A stretch of 64,000 nt of DNA from NCBI GenBank assembly GCA_934476455.1, contig CAKSNY010000002.1, forward strand, positions 76,856 to 140,855. Reading direction: 5' to 3'. Of this stretch, positions 24,579 through 34,198 are shown one piece after another (position 1 is the first letter of the stretch; each line of letters starts with the position of its first letter). Below the pieces are notes generated by a model that was given only the letters and a program-made list of their open reading frames with translations, was not told the DNA's origin and did not search any database. This stretch comes from an uncultured Clostridia bacterium. Its GTDB lineage: Bacteria > Bacillota > Clostridia > UMGS1883. The position numbers were made by a program, and so were the translations under genes.

Positions 24579-25830
24579 AAATTTAAGAAACAGAATGCTT
24601 TTTATAAATATGGTAAGTACTTTTTTACTTCTTGTAATTTCTTTTTGCGTTATTTTTGCCGTTACATATTCAAGCGTAAGGCGTGATATTGACCGCAGCC
24701 TTTTCCGAGCGTTTGCATTTTACAATCCGGCAGGGCAAGGCACGGATATAAAAAAACCGATGCTGCCCCCGCCCATGGAGAAAAACGGCGAAAAACCGAA
24801 AGAAAACGGCGACAGGCGCCTTGGCGATATACGCAATTTTTCCGTGTTCGTTTCACAAAGCGGAGAGGTTAAGACAGATTCCTTATTCGGTGAAAATAAC
24901 GGACTTTACGAAGCTGTGGCAAAGCGCGCCGCCGCACAAAAAGAAGAAAAGGGCAGCTTTAAAAGCGATGGTGTTTACTGGCAGTATGATACGCGCAGTT
25001 TAAAGGACGGCGCGCGGCTTATCGCACTTGCCGATGTAACGGCGGAGTACAATATGCTTGCACGCTTTATAATAAGCTTTATAATATGCGCTGCGCTTTT
25101 GCTGGTGCTGATATTTTTTTTCAGCCTGTATTTTGCAAACAGGGCAATGCGCCCCGTTATAGAGGCGTGGGAAAAGCAAAAGCAGTTTGTGTCGGACGCA
25201 TCGCACGAGCTTAAAACGCCACTTGCCGCGATAAATACAAATGTAGACGCGGTGCTTGCAAATCCCGAAAGCAGTGTTTTAAGTCAGGAAAAATGGCTTA
25301 ATTACATAAAAAGCGAATCGCAGCGGCTGGCACTTCTTACAGGAAATTTGCTTTTTATGGCACGGCTTGACAATCAGGCGGAATTTAAAACGGAAAGCGT
25401 TAATCTGTCGGAAATTACGGAACAGGCGGTACTTAATTTGGAGGCGGTGTCATTTGAAAGACAAGTGCGCTTTGACTACTCAATTGAAAAGGATGTTATG
25501 GTTACGGGTGCTAAGGATCAGCTGCAGCGCCTTGCGGTTATTCTTTTGGACAATGCCGTTAAATATTCTCCGGACAGGGGAACTGTAAACGTATCGCTTA
25601 AGAAAAAGGATAAGCACGCTGAGCTTTCGGTGCATAATACCGGAGAACCTATCCCCCCGGACGAGCAGGAAAAAATATTTGACCGCTTTTACCGTGTGGA
25701 CAAGGCACGTTCTGCCGGAAGCTACGGACTCGGGCTTTCAATGGCACGCGATATTGTGCGCCTGCACGGCGGAAAAATATGGGTAGAGAGCAGTAAAGAA
25801 AACGGAACAAGCTTTTTTGTAACTGTATAA
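24571..25830 (+). CDS. Sensor histidine kinase without evident HAMP domain
   Basis: About 419 residues. Two membrane segments (about 12-35 and 165-190) flank an extracytoplasmic region of about 130 residues rich in charged residues and prolines. The catalytic core begins almost directly after the second segment: H-box SDASHELKTPLAAI, N-box LLDNAVKYSPDRG, and G-box SYGLGLSMARDIV. The ATG at 24571 follows AAGGAGG; an in-frame ATG at 24550 is less well placed. It pairs with the preceding regulator. Confidence 0.93.
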   Translation: MLKNLRNRMLFINMVSTFLLLVISFCVIFAVTYSSVRRDIDRSLFRAFAFYNPAGQGTDIKKPMLPPPMEKNGEKPKENGDRRLGDIRNFSVFVSQSGEVKTDSLFGENNGLYEAVAKRAAAQKEEKGSFKSDGVYWQYDTRSLKDGARLIALADVTAEYNMLARFIISFIICAALLLVLIFFFSLYFANRAMRPVIEAWEKQKQFVSDASHELKTPLAAINTNVDAVLANPESSVLSQEKWLNYIKSESQRLALLTGNLLFMARLDNQAEFKTESVNLSEITEQAVLNLEAVSFERQVRFDYSIEKDVMVTGAKDQLQRLAVILLDNAVKYSPDRGTVNVSLKKKDKHAELSVHNTGEPIPPDEQEKIFDRFYRVDKARSAGSYGLGLSMARDIVRLHGGKIWVESSKENGTSFFVTV

Positions 25831-25838
25831 TGCACAAA

Positions 25839-25875
25839 AAAACACCTCGCTGCGTAAAATGCAATGAGGTGTTTT
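25839..25875 (+). terminator. Terminator-like hairpin containing the dpaA ribosome-binding site
   Basis: A perfect 10-bp stem (25839-25848 AAAACACCTC with 25866-25875 GAGGTGTTTT) with a 17-base loop, starting 8 bases after the kinase stop. The 3' arm contains GAGGTG, the ribosome site for the ATG at 25879. The same arrangement is seen in front of eno. Confidence 0.65.
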
Positions 25876-25878
25876 AAT

Positions 25879-26718
25879 ATGAAAATACATAGCTTCTTAA
25901 TAATAGGCGGGGATGCACGGCTGACTGCGCTTGAAAGGTCGCTTAGGCAAAGCGGGTTTGACGTGCATATATTTTCCGGAGAGCAGCCGCTTAAAAATGC
26001 GGTTGAAAAATGTGACAGCGTAATACTGGGACTTCCCGCAAGCAGGGATGATAAGTACGTAAATGCACCGCAGCTTAAAACGCCCGTTTTACTGAAGGAT
26101 TTGTTTCAGCTTATGGGAAGCGGCAAAAGGCTGTTTGCGGGCAAAATGACGGATTCTGTAAAAGCCGTTGCGGATGTGTTCGGAATTTTGTGGGCGGATT
26201 ACTGCGCGTGTGAAGAATTTGAAATATTAAACGCAGTGCCGTCTGCCGAAGGAGCAATACAGCTTGCTATGGAGGAAACGGCATATACATTAAGCGGGGC
26301 AAATGTTTTGATTACGGGTTACGGAAAAATAGGGCGTATACTTTCGCGCAGCCTTTCCGCTTTGGGTGCAAACGTAACGATATGCGCACGCCGCGCACAA
26401 AGCCGCGCGCAAATAAAGGCGGATAACCTTACCCCCTCGGCATTTTCGTTTTTGCCGCAGCTTTGTAAAAATACAGACATTCTGTTTAACACCGTTCCGC
26501 AGCGCGTTATAGAAAAAGAGGCGCTTGTAAACCTTAAAAACGCGCTTGTAATAGACCTTGCCTCAAACCCCGGCGGGGTTGATTTTGAGGCGGCGCGCGA
26601 TATTGGCGTGCGCGTGATATGGGCACTGGGGCTTCCGGGAAAAGTAGCGCCCGTTACCGCGGGAGAAATAATCAAAGATACAATCTTTAACATTCTTTCG
26701 GAAACGGGCGATATTTAA
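25879..26718 (+). CDS. dpaA: Dipicolinate synthase subunit A
   Basis: About 279 residues. The N-terminal domain opens with a nucleotide-binding-like LIIGGDARL, and the C-terminal half is a Rossmann domain with VLITGYGKIGRILSRSL followed by IDLASNPGGVDF and WALGLPGKVAPVTAGEII, all typical of DpaA (SpoVFA). With DpaB it makes dipicolinic acid, the spore-core chelator, in the mother cell, so the organism is probably a spore former. No dpaB gene follows; the next gene runs the other way. The start chosen is the ATG at 25879 rather than one at 25864, because GAGGTG lies between them. Confidence 0.92.
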   Translation: MKIHSFLIIGGDARLTALERSLRQSGFDVHIFSGEQPLKNAVEKCDSVILGLPASRDDKYVNAPQLKTPVLLKDLFQLMGSGKRLFAGKMTDSVKAVADVFGILWADYCACEEFEILNAVPSAEGAIQLAMEETAYTLSGANVLITGYGKIGRILSRSLSALGANVTICARRAQSRAQIKADNLTPSAFSFLPQLCKNTDILFNTVPQRVIEKEALVNLKNALVIDLASNPGGVDFEAARDIGVRVIWALGLPGKVAPVTAGEIIKDTIFNILSETGDI

Positions 26719-26781
26719 GGAAATGTAAATCAAAATATTCGGCACATCTGAAAATACGGCAGGGTAATTTACGCGCTGTAT

Positions 26782-27270
26782 TTAATCGGTGCTTTCTTTG
26801 CTTTTCGGAGAATAGGTATATATCAAAAAATGCGGGTGCGGATGCAGCGTAAATTCACCGCAGAGCGAAAACACGTCAAAGCTTTTAAAAGATGAAAGCC
26901 CGCCCCCGGTAAACTTGCAGTATGCCTCTTTCTTTACCCATATTTCAAGAAATTTTTCGTTCGTTTGTGAAAACTGCGCCTCCCTCTTTGTAAAAAATCT
27001 TTTTTTTACGGCGCAGAAATCGGAAACAATCCTTGCTTTAGGCTCCATATCTATGCCGAAGTTATGCCTTGAAAGCGCAATAAGAACGGTGTTTTCTGCA
27101 TTTGTTACCCCGACATAGGCTTTTTTTGACAAAAAAGAGGGCTTACCGTTTTTTTCGCGGTGCAGAAAAAAGCTTTCCCCGGGAAAGCTTTTTTCCATGC
27201 TTTTGTAAATCAGGCTGTCCGTTTCGGATGTGCTGTGGCAGACAGGCTGATTATAAAAATACATATCCAT
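26782..27270 (-). CDS. 4'-phosphopantetheinyl transferase superfamily protein, short form
   Basis: A 162-residue protein with the two signature motifs of the family: FGIDMEPKAR (metal- and CoA-binding) and EIWVKKEAYCKFTGGGL. Such enzymes load the phosphopantetheine arm of CoA onto carrier proteins. It is shorter than Sfp-type enzymes (about 220 residues) and lacks most of the N-terminal pseudo-repeat, being closer in size to AcpS-like or minimal forms. It starts 2 bases after the thrS stop, so it is probably translated from the thrS transcript; no clear ribosome site is visible. Confidence 0.78.
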   Translation of the reverse strand: MDMYFYNQPVCHSTSETDSLIYKSMEKSFPGESFFLHREKNGKPSFLSKKAYVGVTNAENTVLIALSRHNFGIDMEPKARIVSDFCAVKKRFFTKREAQFSQTNEKFLEIWVKKEAYCKFTGGGLSSFKSFDVFSLCGEFTLHPHPHFLIYTYSPKSKESTD

Positions 27271-27272
27271 AA

Positions 27273-29042
<1,770 letters not shown>

Positions 29043-29074
29043 TATTTATCATCCTTTCAAATGGTTTGCTTAAC

Positions 29075-29319
29075 AAAAAACACCCTTAACATACGAAAAA
29101 CGTATATTAAGGGTGCAATATGCACGGTTCCACCTTAATTTTTCACTCAGGACAAAGCCCTTACCCTTAACGCGGGGAGACGGCTGCGGCATACTGATTA
29201 AAAACGTTCCGCCGCGCAGCTCCGGAATGGTATTCACCGCCGCACTGTACAGCACGCTTCCAGCAAATGCGCGCCTCTCTGAAATACCCGTGCGGGGCTA
29301 CTGTTTCCTTCACAGCTTT
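29075..29319 (-). ncRNA. T-box riboswitch leader of thrS
   Basis: A minus-strand leader of about 245 bases between promoter and thrS. Near its 3' end lies AAGGTGGAACCGTGC, the T-box sequence, whose TGGA bulge can pair with the 3' end of an uncharged tRNA-Thr. A perfect terminator stem (29081-29115 region) with a T-run follows. Stem I contains an AGAGAGG element and a candidate ACC threonine specifier at 29231-29229. Uncharged tRNA-Thr would favour the antiterminator and allow thrS expression. Confidence 0.9.
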
Positions 29320-29325
29320 GCTACA

Positions 29326-29354
29326 ATTATAACAAATATTTTTTTACCCGTCAA
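29326..29354 (-). promoter_or_regulatory. Sigma-A promoter of the thrS T-box transcript
   Basis: Minus strand TTGACG, 17 bases, TATAAT, directly upstream of the T-box leader. Confidence 0.8.
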
Positions 29355-29393
29355 GATTTTTTTGATAAAATGAAAAAATAATGAAAATAATAC

Positions 29394-29422
29394 TTGACAA
29401 AGGTGGCAGATGGTGGTAATGT
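29394..29422 (+). promoter_or_regulatory. Promoter of the hrcA-grpE-dnaK-dnaJ operon
   Basis: TTGACA at 29394-29399 is perfect; 17 bases on lies TAATGT with an upstream TGG, an imperfect extended -10. The CIRCE operator begins five bases later, over the expected transcript start. Confidence 0.65.
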
Positions 29423-29426
29423 ATTG

Positions 29427-29453
29427 TTAGCACTCAGAGAGAAAGAGTGCTAA
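29427..29453 (+). promoter_or_regulatory. CIRCE operator (HrcA binding site)
   Basis: TTAGCACTC, nine bases, GAGTGCTAA: a perfect match to the CIRCE inverted repeat bound by HrcA. Its position at the transcript start, 25 bases before hrcA, indicates autoregulated repression of the heat-shock operon. Confidence 0.97.
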
Positions 29454-29477
29454 CAAACAGAAAACGGGGGTGAGCGT

Positions 29478-30521
29478 ATGGAGCTTTCAGAAAGAAAGCG
29501 GATGATTCTTCAGGTAATTGTCGAAGATTATATTCGCACGGCTGAGCCTGTAGGCTCGCGCAATATTGCAAAAAACCACGACCTGGGGCTTTCGGCGGCA
29601 ACCATCCGCAACGAAATGGCGGATCTTGAGGATATGGGCTATCTTGACAAGCCGCACACCTCAGCGGGGCGTATACCGTCGGAGATGGGCTACAGGTTTT
29701 ATGTGGATTCTCTGATGAAGCGCTACAGCCTGACAATGGAGGAGATAAACTCTCTTCAAAGCGGAATGGACAGAAAATTTACACAGCTTGAAAACGTTAT
29801 TTCGGAAATATCCGACCTTGTTTCGGGAATTTCGGGGTATCCCGCGATTGTGGAGCTTTCCGCGTCGCAGAAAATCAGGCTGCGCAGCGTTAAAATGATG
29901 CTTATAGAACGCGGCTTGGCGCTTATAGTTGTCGTTACCGATTCGGGCATTGTAAGAAACAGGCGTATGAGCGTTGATGAAAATATCGACTATTCGGTGA
30001 TAGATTCCGTGTCGGAGTTTTTGTCGCGTCAGCTTTCGGGACTTTGCGCAGACGATTTTACACCCGCGCGCTTAATGCTTATTTACGAGCCGATGGCGCA
30101 GTACGGTACTTTTTTAAAGGCGGTTGTGGAATTTGTGCTGGAATGCCTTGAAACGTCCGACGGCAAGGTGTATGTGGGCGGTGCGTCCAACATATTGAAT
30201 AACCCCGAGTTTGAAAACATAGACAAGGCAAAGCAGTTTCTTTCATTTATGGACCATAAGGAGAATGTGTCGAAAATGCTTTCACTGCTTAAAGACAGCG
30301 CCAGCAGCATAAGCATACAGATAGGCAGCGAAAACGGCGTTGAAGAAATGCGCGACACAAGCCTTATTGTGGCGAATTGTTCCGTAGGTGACAAGCTGCA
30401 GGGAAAGATAGGGATAATAGGACCCAAGCGTATGGATTATGCGCGGGTCGTATCATCGCTGGAGCTGATAAACGGCAGGCTTGCCGAGATACTCAGCCGT
30501 ATGATTTACGGTGACAAATGA
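29478..30521 (+). CDS. hrcA: Heat-inducible transcription repressor HrcA
   Basis: A 347-residue repressor. The N-terminal winged helix includes YIRTAEPVGSRNIAK and LSAATIRNEMADLEDMGYL, followed by TSAGRIPSEMGYRFYVD; the C-terminal GAF-like region ends with IIGPKRMDYARVVS. HrcA binds CIRCE and is kept active by GroEL in Bacillus. First gene of the operon, with GGGGGTGAG before the ATG. Confidence 0.97.
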   Translation: MELSERKRMILQVIVEDYIRTAEPVGSRNIAKNHDLGLSAATIRNEMADLEDMGYLDKPHTSAGRIPSEMGYRFYVDSLMKRYSLTMEEINSLQSGMDRKFTQLENVISEISDLVSGISGYPAIVELSASQKIRLRSVKMMLIERGLALIVVVTDSGIVRNRRMSVDENIDYSVIDSVSEFLSRQLSGLCADDFTPARLMLIYEPMAQYGTFLKAVVEFVLECLETSDGKVYVGGASNILNNPEFENIDKAKQFLSFMDHKENVSKMLSLLKDSASSISIQIGSENGVEEMRDTSLIVANCSVGDKLQGKIGIIGPKRMDYARVVSSLELINGRLAEILSRMIYGDK

Positions 30522-30534
30522 AAGGAAGATTTGC

Positions 30535-31062
30535 ATGGCGAAAGAGGCAAAGGAAAAAAAGGAAAAGATAAATAAGGAAGAATGTGAAAAAACCGCAGCT
30601 TCGGAAAAAGAAGAACAAAAAACTGAAGAAGCCGGCGAATGGGAAAAAAAGTATAAAGACGTAAACGATAAATATATGCGAACCCTGGCAGAGTATGACA
30701 ACTACCGCAAGCGCACCGTAAAGGAAAAAGAAAGCATATATCCCGAGGCGAAGGCAACCGTTGCTGAAAAGTTTCTGGCAGTTGCGGATAACCTTGACAG
30801 GGCGCTCGGCGCGGCTGTGGAAAAGGATTCGTTTTACGAGGGCGTTGAAATGGTAAAAAAGCAGCTCGACGAGGTGTTTAAGGCGCTCGGCGTGGAGGAG
30901 ATTAGGTCTGTCGGCGAAAGCTTTGACCCCGCGTTTCATAACGCGGTAATGCATATCGAGGACGAAAACGCCGGCGAAAATATAATCGTTGAAGAATTTC
31001 AGAAGGGTTATCGCATAGGCGACCGCGTAATCCGGCACAGTATGGTTAAGGTCGCAAACTGA
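30535..31062 (+). CDS. grpE: Nucleotide exchange factor GrpE
   Basis: About 175 residues. A lysine/glutamate-rich N-terminal coiled coil (1-60) leads into the conserved DNYRKRTVKEKES and the beta domain with FDPAFHNAVMHIEDE and VIEEFQKGYRIGDRVIRHSMVKV-like sequence. GrpE releases ADP from DnaK. The ATG at 30535 follows AAAGGAAG; the open frame extends eight codons upstream without a ribosome site. Confidence 0.96.
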   Translation: MAKEAKEKKEKINKEECEKTAASEKEEQKTEEAGEWEKKYKDVNDKYMRTLAEYDNYRKRTVKEKESIYPEAKATVAEKFLAVADNLDRALGAAVEKDSFYEGVEMVKKQLDEVFKALGVEEIRSVGESFDPAFHNAVMHIEDENAGENIIVEEFQKGYRIGDRVIRHSMVKVAN

Positions 31063-31098
31063 TTTTGTAAAATTTAATTTTTTTGGAGGTAATCTATC

Positions 31099-32937
31099 AT
31101 GGCAAAAATTATAGGTATTGACTTGGGTACTACAAATTCATGCGTTGCTGTTATGGAGGGCGGCGAGCCTACCGTTATTGCAAACGCCGAGGGTGCAAGA
31201 ACAACCCCGTCCGTAGTTGCATTTACGAAAACGGGCGAAAGACTTGTCGGTCAGGTTGCAAAAAGACAGGCAGTTACAAATCCTGACAGAACTGTAATTT
31301 CCATAAAAAGAGAAATGGGAACAAACTATAAAGTAAATATAGACGATAAAAGCTATACCCCGCCGGAAATAAGCGCAATGATTCTTTCAAAGCTTAAGCA
31401 GGACGCCGAAAGCTACCTCGGCGAAAAGGTAACACAGGCGGTTATCACCGTTCCGGCATATTTCAGCGACTCTCAAAGACAGGCTACAAAGGACGCCGGA
31501 AAAATTGCGGGGCTTGACGTGCTTCGTATTATAAACGAGCCTACGGCTGCGGCATTTGCATACGGTATGGATAAGGAAAACGACCAGAAGATTATGGTTT
31601 ATGACCTCGGCGGCGGTACGTTTGATGTGTCTATTATGGATATAGGCGACGGCGTGTTTGAGGTTTTGGCAACAAACGGCGACACGCGCCTCGGCGGCGA
31701 CGATTTCGATAACAAGATTATAGACTATCTTGTAAGCGAATTTAAAAAGGAAACGGGTATTGACCTTTCAAGCGACCGTATGGCTATGCAGCGCCTTAAA
31801 GAGGCTGCCGAAAAAGCTAAGATAGAGCTTTCGGGCGTTACGACAAGTAACATTAACCTGCCCTTTATAACAGCGGACGCAACAGGTCCCAAGCATCTTG
31901 ATATAACGCTTACCCGTGCAAAGTTTAACGAGCTTACGGCAGACCTGGTAGAGCGTACAATAATCCCCACGAAAAAGGCTTTAAGCGATGCCGGTCTTAC
32001 AACAAACGATATAGACAAGGTTTTGATGGTAGGCGGTTCAAGCCGTATTCCCGCTGTAAACGACGCGGTAAAGGCACTTATCGGAAAAGAGCCGCATAAG
32101 GGCATTAACCCGGACGAATGCGTTGCAATAGGCGCGTCTATCCAGGCAGGCGTACTCGGCGGTGATGTAAAGGATATCGTTCTTCTGGACGTTACGCCCC
32201 TTTCGCTCGGCATTGAAACAATGGGCGGCGTTTGCACAAAGCTTATTGAAAGAAATACAACCATTCCCACAAAAAAGAGCCAGATTTTCTCCACAGCGGC
32301 AGATAATCAGACAAGTGTTGATATTCACGTATTGCAGGGTGAAAGAGAAATGGCGCAGGATAACAAAACGCTCGGCAACTTTATGCTTTCCGGCATTGCA
32401 CCCGCACCGCGCGGAGTGCCGCAGATTGAGGTTACGTTTGATATCGACGCAAACGGTATTGTAAACGTAAGCGCGAAAGACCTCGGAACAGGGCAGGAGC
32501 AGAAGATTACAATTACGGCATCCTCAAACCTCAGCGACGAAGATATAGACAAGGCAGTTAAAGAGGCAGAGCAGTACGCCCAGGAGGATAAAAAGCGTAA
32601 AGAGGATATAGAAACAAGAAACAATGCCGATCAGCTTGTATATCAGTGCGAAAAAACCCTCGGCGAGCTTGGCGATAAGGTGAGCGCAGACGAAAAAAGC
32701 GCCGTTACAGCGGAAATAGATAAGGTTAAGGAAGCGCTTAAGGGTACGGACAGCGCACAGATTAAAGCCGCAACGGAGGAGCTTTCAAAGAAATTTTACG
32801 AGATAAGCTCCAAGCTTTATCAGCAGGCGCAGCCCCAGGGCGGCGCACAAAACGCCGGCGGAAATGCAGCCGGTGCAAACGGTGAAAACGTGTACGACGC
32901 TGATTTTACAGACAATACCGAAAATAAGAATAACTAA
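31099..32937 (+). CDS. dnaK: Chaperone protein DnaK (Hsp70)
   Basis: A 612-residue Hsp70. The ATPase domain starts IIGIDLGTTNSCVAVMEGG and contains IINEPTAAAFAYG, VYDLGGGTFDVS and VGGSSRIPAV; the substrate domain has VTPLSLGIETMGG, and the tail is a glycine/asparagine-rich linker. It lacks the ~24-residue insertion of Gram-negative DnaK, as expected in Firmicutes. GGAGG lies 10 bases before the ATG. Confidence 0.98.
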   Translation: MAKIIGIDLGTTNSCVAVMEGGEPTVIANAEGARTTPSVVAFTKTGERLVGQVAKRQAVTNPDRTVISIKREMGTNYKVNIDDKSYTPPEISAMILSKLKQDAESYLGEKVTQAVITVPAYFSDSQRQATKDAGKIAGLDVLRIINEPTAAAFAYGMDKENDQKIMVYDLGGGTFDVSIMDIGDGVFEVLATNGDTRLGGDDFDNKIIDYLVSEFKKETGIDLSSDRMAMQRLKEAAEKAKIELSGVTTSNINLPFITADATGPKHLDITLTRAKFNELTADLVERTIIPTKKALSDAGLTTNDIDKVLMVGGSSRIPAVNDAVKALIGKEPHKGINPDECVAIGASIQAGVLGGDVKDIVLLDVTPLSLGIETMGGVCTKLIERNTTIPTKKSQIFSTAADNQTSVDIHVLQGEREMAQDNKTLGNFMLSGIAPAPRGVPQIEVTFDIDANGIVNVSAKDLGTGQEQKITITASSNLSDEDIDKAVKEAEQYAQEDKKRKEDIETRNNADQLVYQCEKTLGELGDKVSADEKSAVTAEIDKVKEALKGTDSAQIKAATEELSKKFYEISSKLYQQAQPQGGAQNAGGNAAGANGENVYDADFTDNTENKNN

Positions 32938-32942
32938 AAATA

Positions 32943-33024
32943 AAACGGGAGGTCGAAAAGTCACAGCCCGTTAAGGAAGCAATAATTCCTTAACGGGCTG
33001 TGGCAAAGACTCGGCCTTCCGTTT
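32943..33024. repeat. Long inverted repeat between dnaK and dnaJ
   Basis: A perfect 17-bp stem (32962-32978 with 32986-33002, 7-base loop) sits within a longer imperfect outer pairing (about 32943-32955 with 33011-33024). No T-run follows, so it is not a normal terminator. It could mark an mRNA processing or stability site, or be a copy of a mobile intergenic repeat. Confidence 0.7.
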
Positions 33025-33053
33025 ATTTCTGTATATATGAGGTGAGGCTTGTT

Positions 33054-34187
33054 ATGGCAGATAAAAGAGATTATTACGAGGTGCTCGGCGTAGACCGCGG
33101 AGCCACCGATGATGAAATAAAAAAAGCATACAGAAAGCTTGCGAAAAAGTACCACCCCGATTTAAATAAGGATAATCCCGAAGCGGCGGATAAATTTAAA
33201 GAGGCGGCAGAGGCGTACGATGTTTTAAGCAATTCCGAAAAGCGCAGCAGATATGACCAGTTCGGGCATGCCGGTGTTGACCAAAACGGCGGCGGTTACA
33301 ACAGTTACGGCGGCGGATTCGGCGGGTTTGATATGGGCGATATTTTCAGCAGCTTTTTCGGCGGCGGATTCGGCGGTTCCTCCTCGCGAAGGAACGGACC
33401 TGTGCGCGGGCGTGATATACAGCAGGCGGTGGAGCTTACGTTTGAAGAGGCGGCGTTCGGCTGCAAAAAGGAAATAACAATTATCCGCAGTGAAAGCTGC
33501 CCCGAGTGCGGCGGCAGCGGCGCAAAGAAGGGAACGTCACCCGTAAAATGCGCAAAGTGCGGCGGCAGCGGGCAAATGCGCACCGTTCAGAACACGCCTT
33601 TCGGGCAGTTTGCATCAAGCACAACCTGCAGTGCGTGCGGCGGCAGCGGCACAACCATAAAGGACCCTTGCCCAAAGTGCGGCGGCAGCGGACAAACGCG
33701 CAAAACGCGAAAGCTTGAGGTAAATATCCCGCAGGGTATAGACCACGGGCAAACGGTATCCGTACGCGGACAGGGCGAAGGCGGCATACGCGGCGGCGGT
33801 CCCGGAGATTTACTTATAACCGTTTATATAAAGCCGAACCCCGTGTTTAAGAGAGAGGGCAACAACGTTTACGTTGATGTGCCGATAACATTTGTGCAGG
33901 CGGCGCTTGGGTGTGAGATAGAAATTCCGACGATTGACGGCAGCGTTACGCAGCGCTTCCCCGAAGGAACGCAATACGGTACAAAGTTCAGGCTTAAGGG
34001 AAGGGGCATACCCTCTATCCGCGGCGGCGCACGGGGCGATCAGTATGTGCGCGTTATAGTGGAGGTGCCGAAAAATCTTACCCCCCGTCAGCGCGAGCTT
34101 ATGGAGCAGCTTGCAAAAGAAGGAAACGAGAAAAACTACAATCAGCACAAGAAATTTAAAGATAAAATAAAGGAATACTTTAAATAA
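33054..34187 (+). CDS. dnaJ: Chaperone protein DnaJ (Hsp40)
   Basis: About 377 residues. The J domain (1-70) has the HPD tripeptide in KKYHPDLNK; a Gly/Phe-rich stretch follows (about 75-120); then four CxxCxGxG zinc repeats (CPECGGSG, CAKCGGSG, CSACGGSG, CPKCGGSG), whose coding DNA repeats GGCGGCAGCGG; then the C-terminal substrate-binding domains. The ATG at 33054 follows GAGG; an in-frame ATG at 33000 lies in the hairpin repeat and is not a credible start. It stimulates DnaK ATPase. Confidence 0.97.
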   Translation: MADKRDYYEVLGVDRGATDDEIKKAYRKLAKKYHPDLNKDNPEAADKFKEAAEAYDVLSNSEKRSRYDQFGHAGVDQNGGGYNSYGGGFGGFDMGDIFSSFFGGGFGGSSSRRNGPVRGRDIQQAVELTFEEAAFGCKKEITIIRSESCPECGGSGAKKGTSPVKCAKCGGSGQMRTVQNTPFGQFASSTTCSACGGSGTTIKDPCPKCGGSGQTRKTRKLEVNIPQGIDHGQTVSVRGQGEGGIRGGGPGDLLITVYIKPNPVFKREGNNVYVDVPITFVQAALGCEIEIPTIDGSVTQRFPEGTQYGTKFRLKGRGIPSIRGGARGDQYVRVIVEVPKNLTPRQRELMEQLAKEGNEKNYNQHKKFKDKIKEYFK

Positions 34188-34198
34188 GGAGCAGCTTT

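Noticed and set aside
32962..33002. Intrinsic terminator after dnaK
   Set aside because: The stem is strong but no T-run follows on the plus strand and dnaJ continues the operon.
33540..33710. Repeated GGCGGCAGCGG units that could look like a CRISPR or tandem array
   Set aside because: They encode the four CxxCxGxG zinc motifs of DnaJ; spacing follows the protein.
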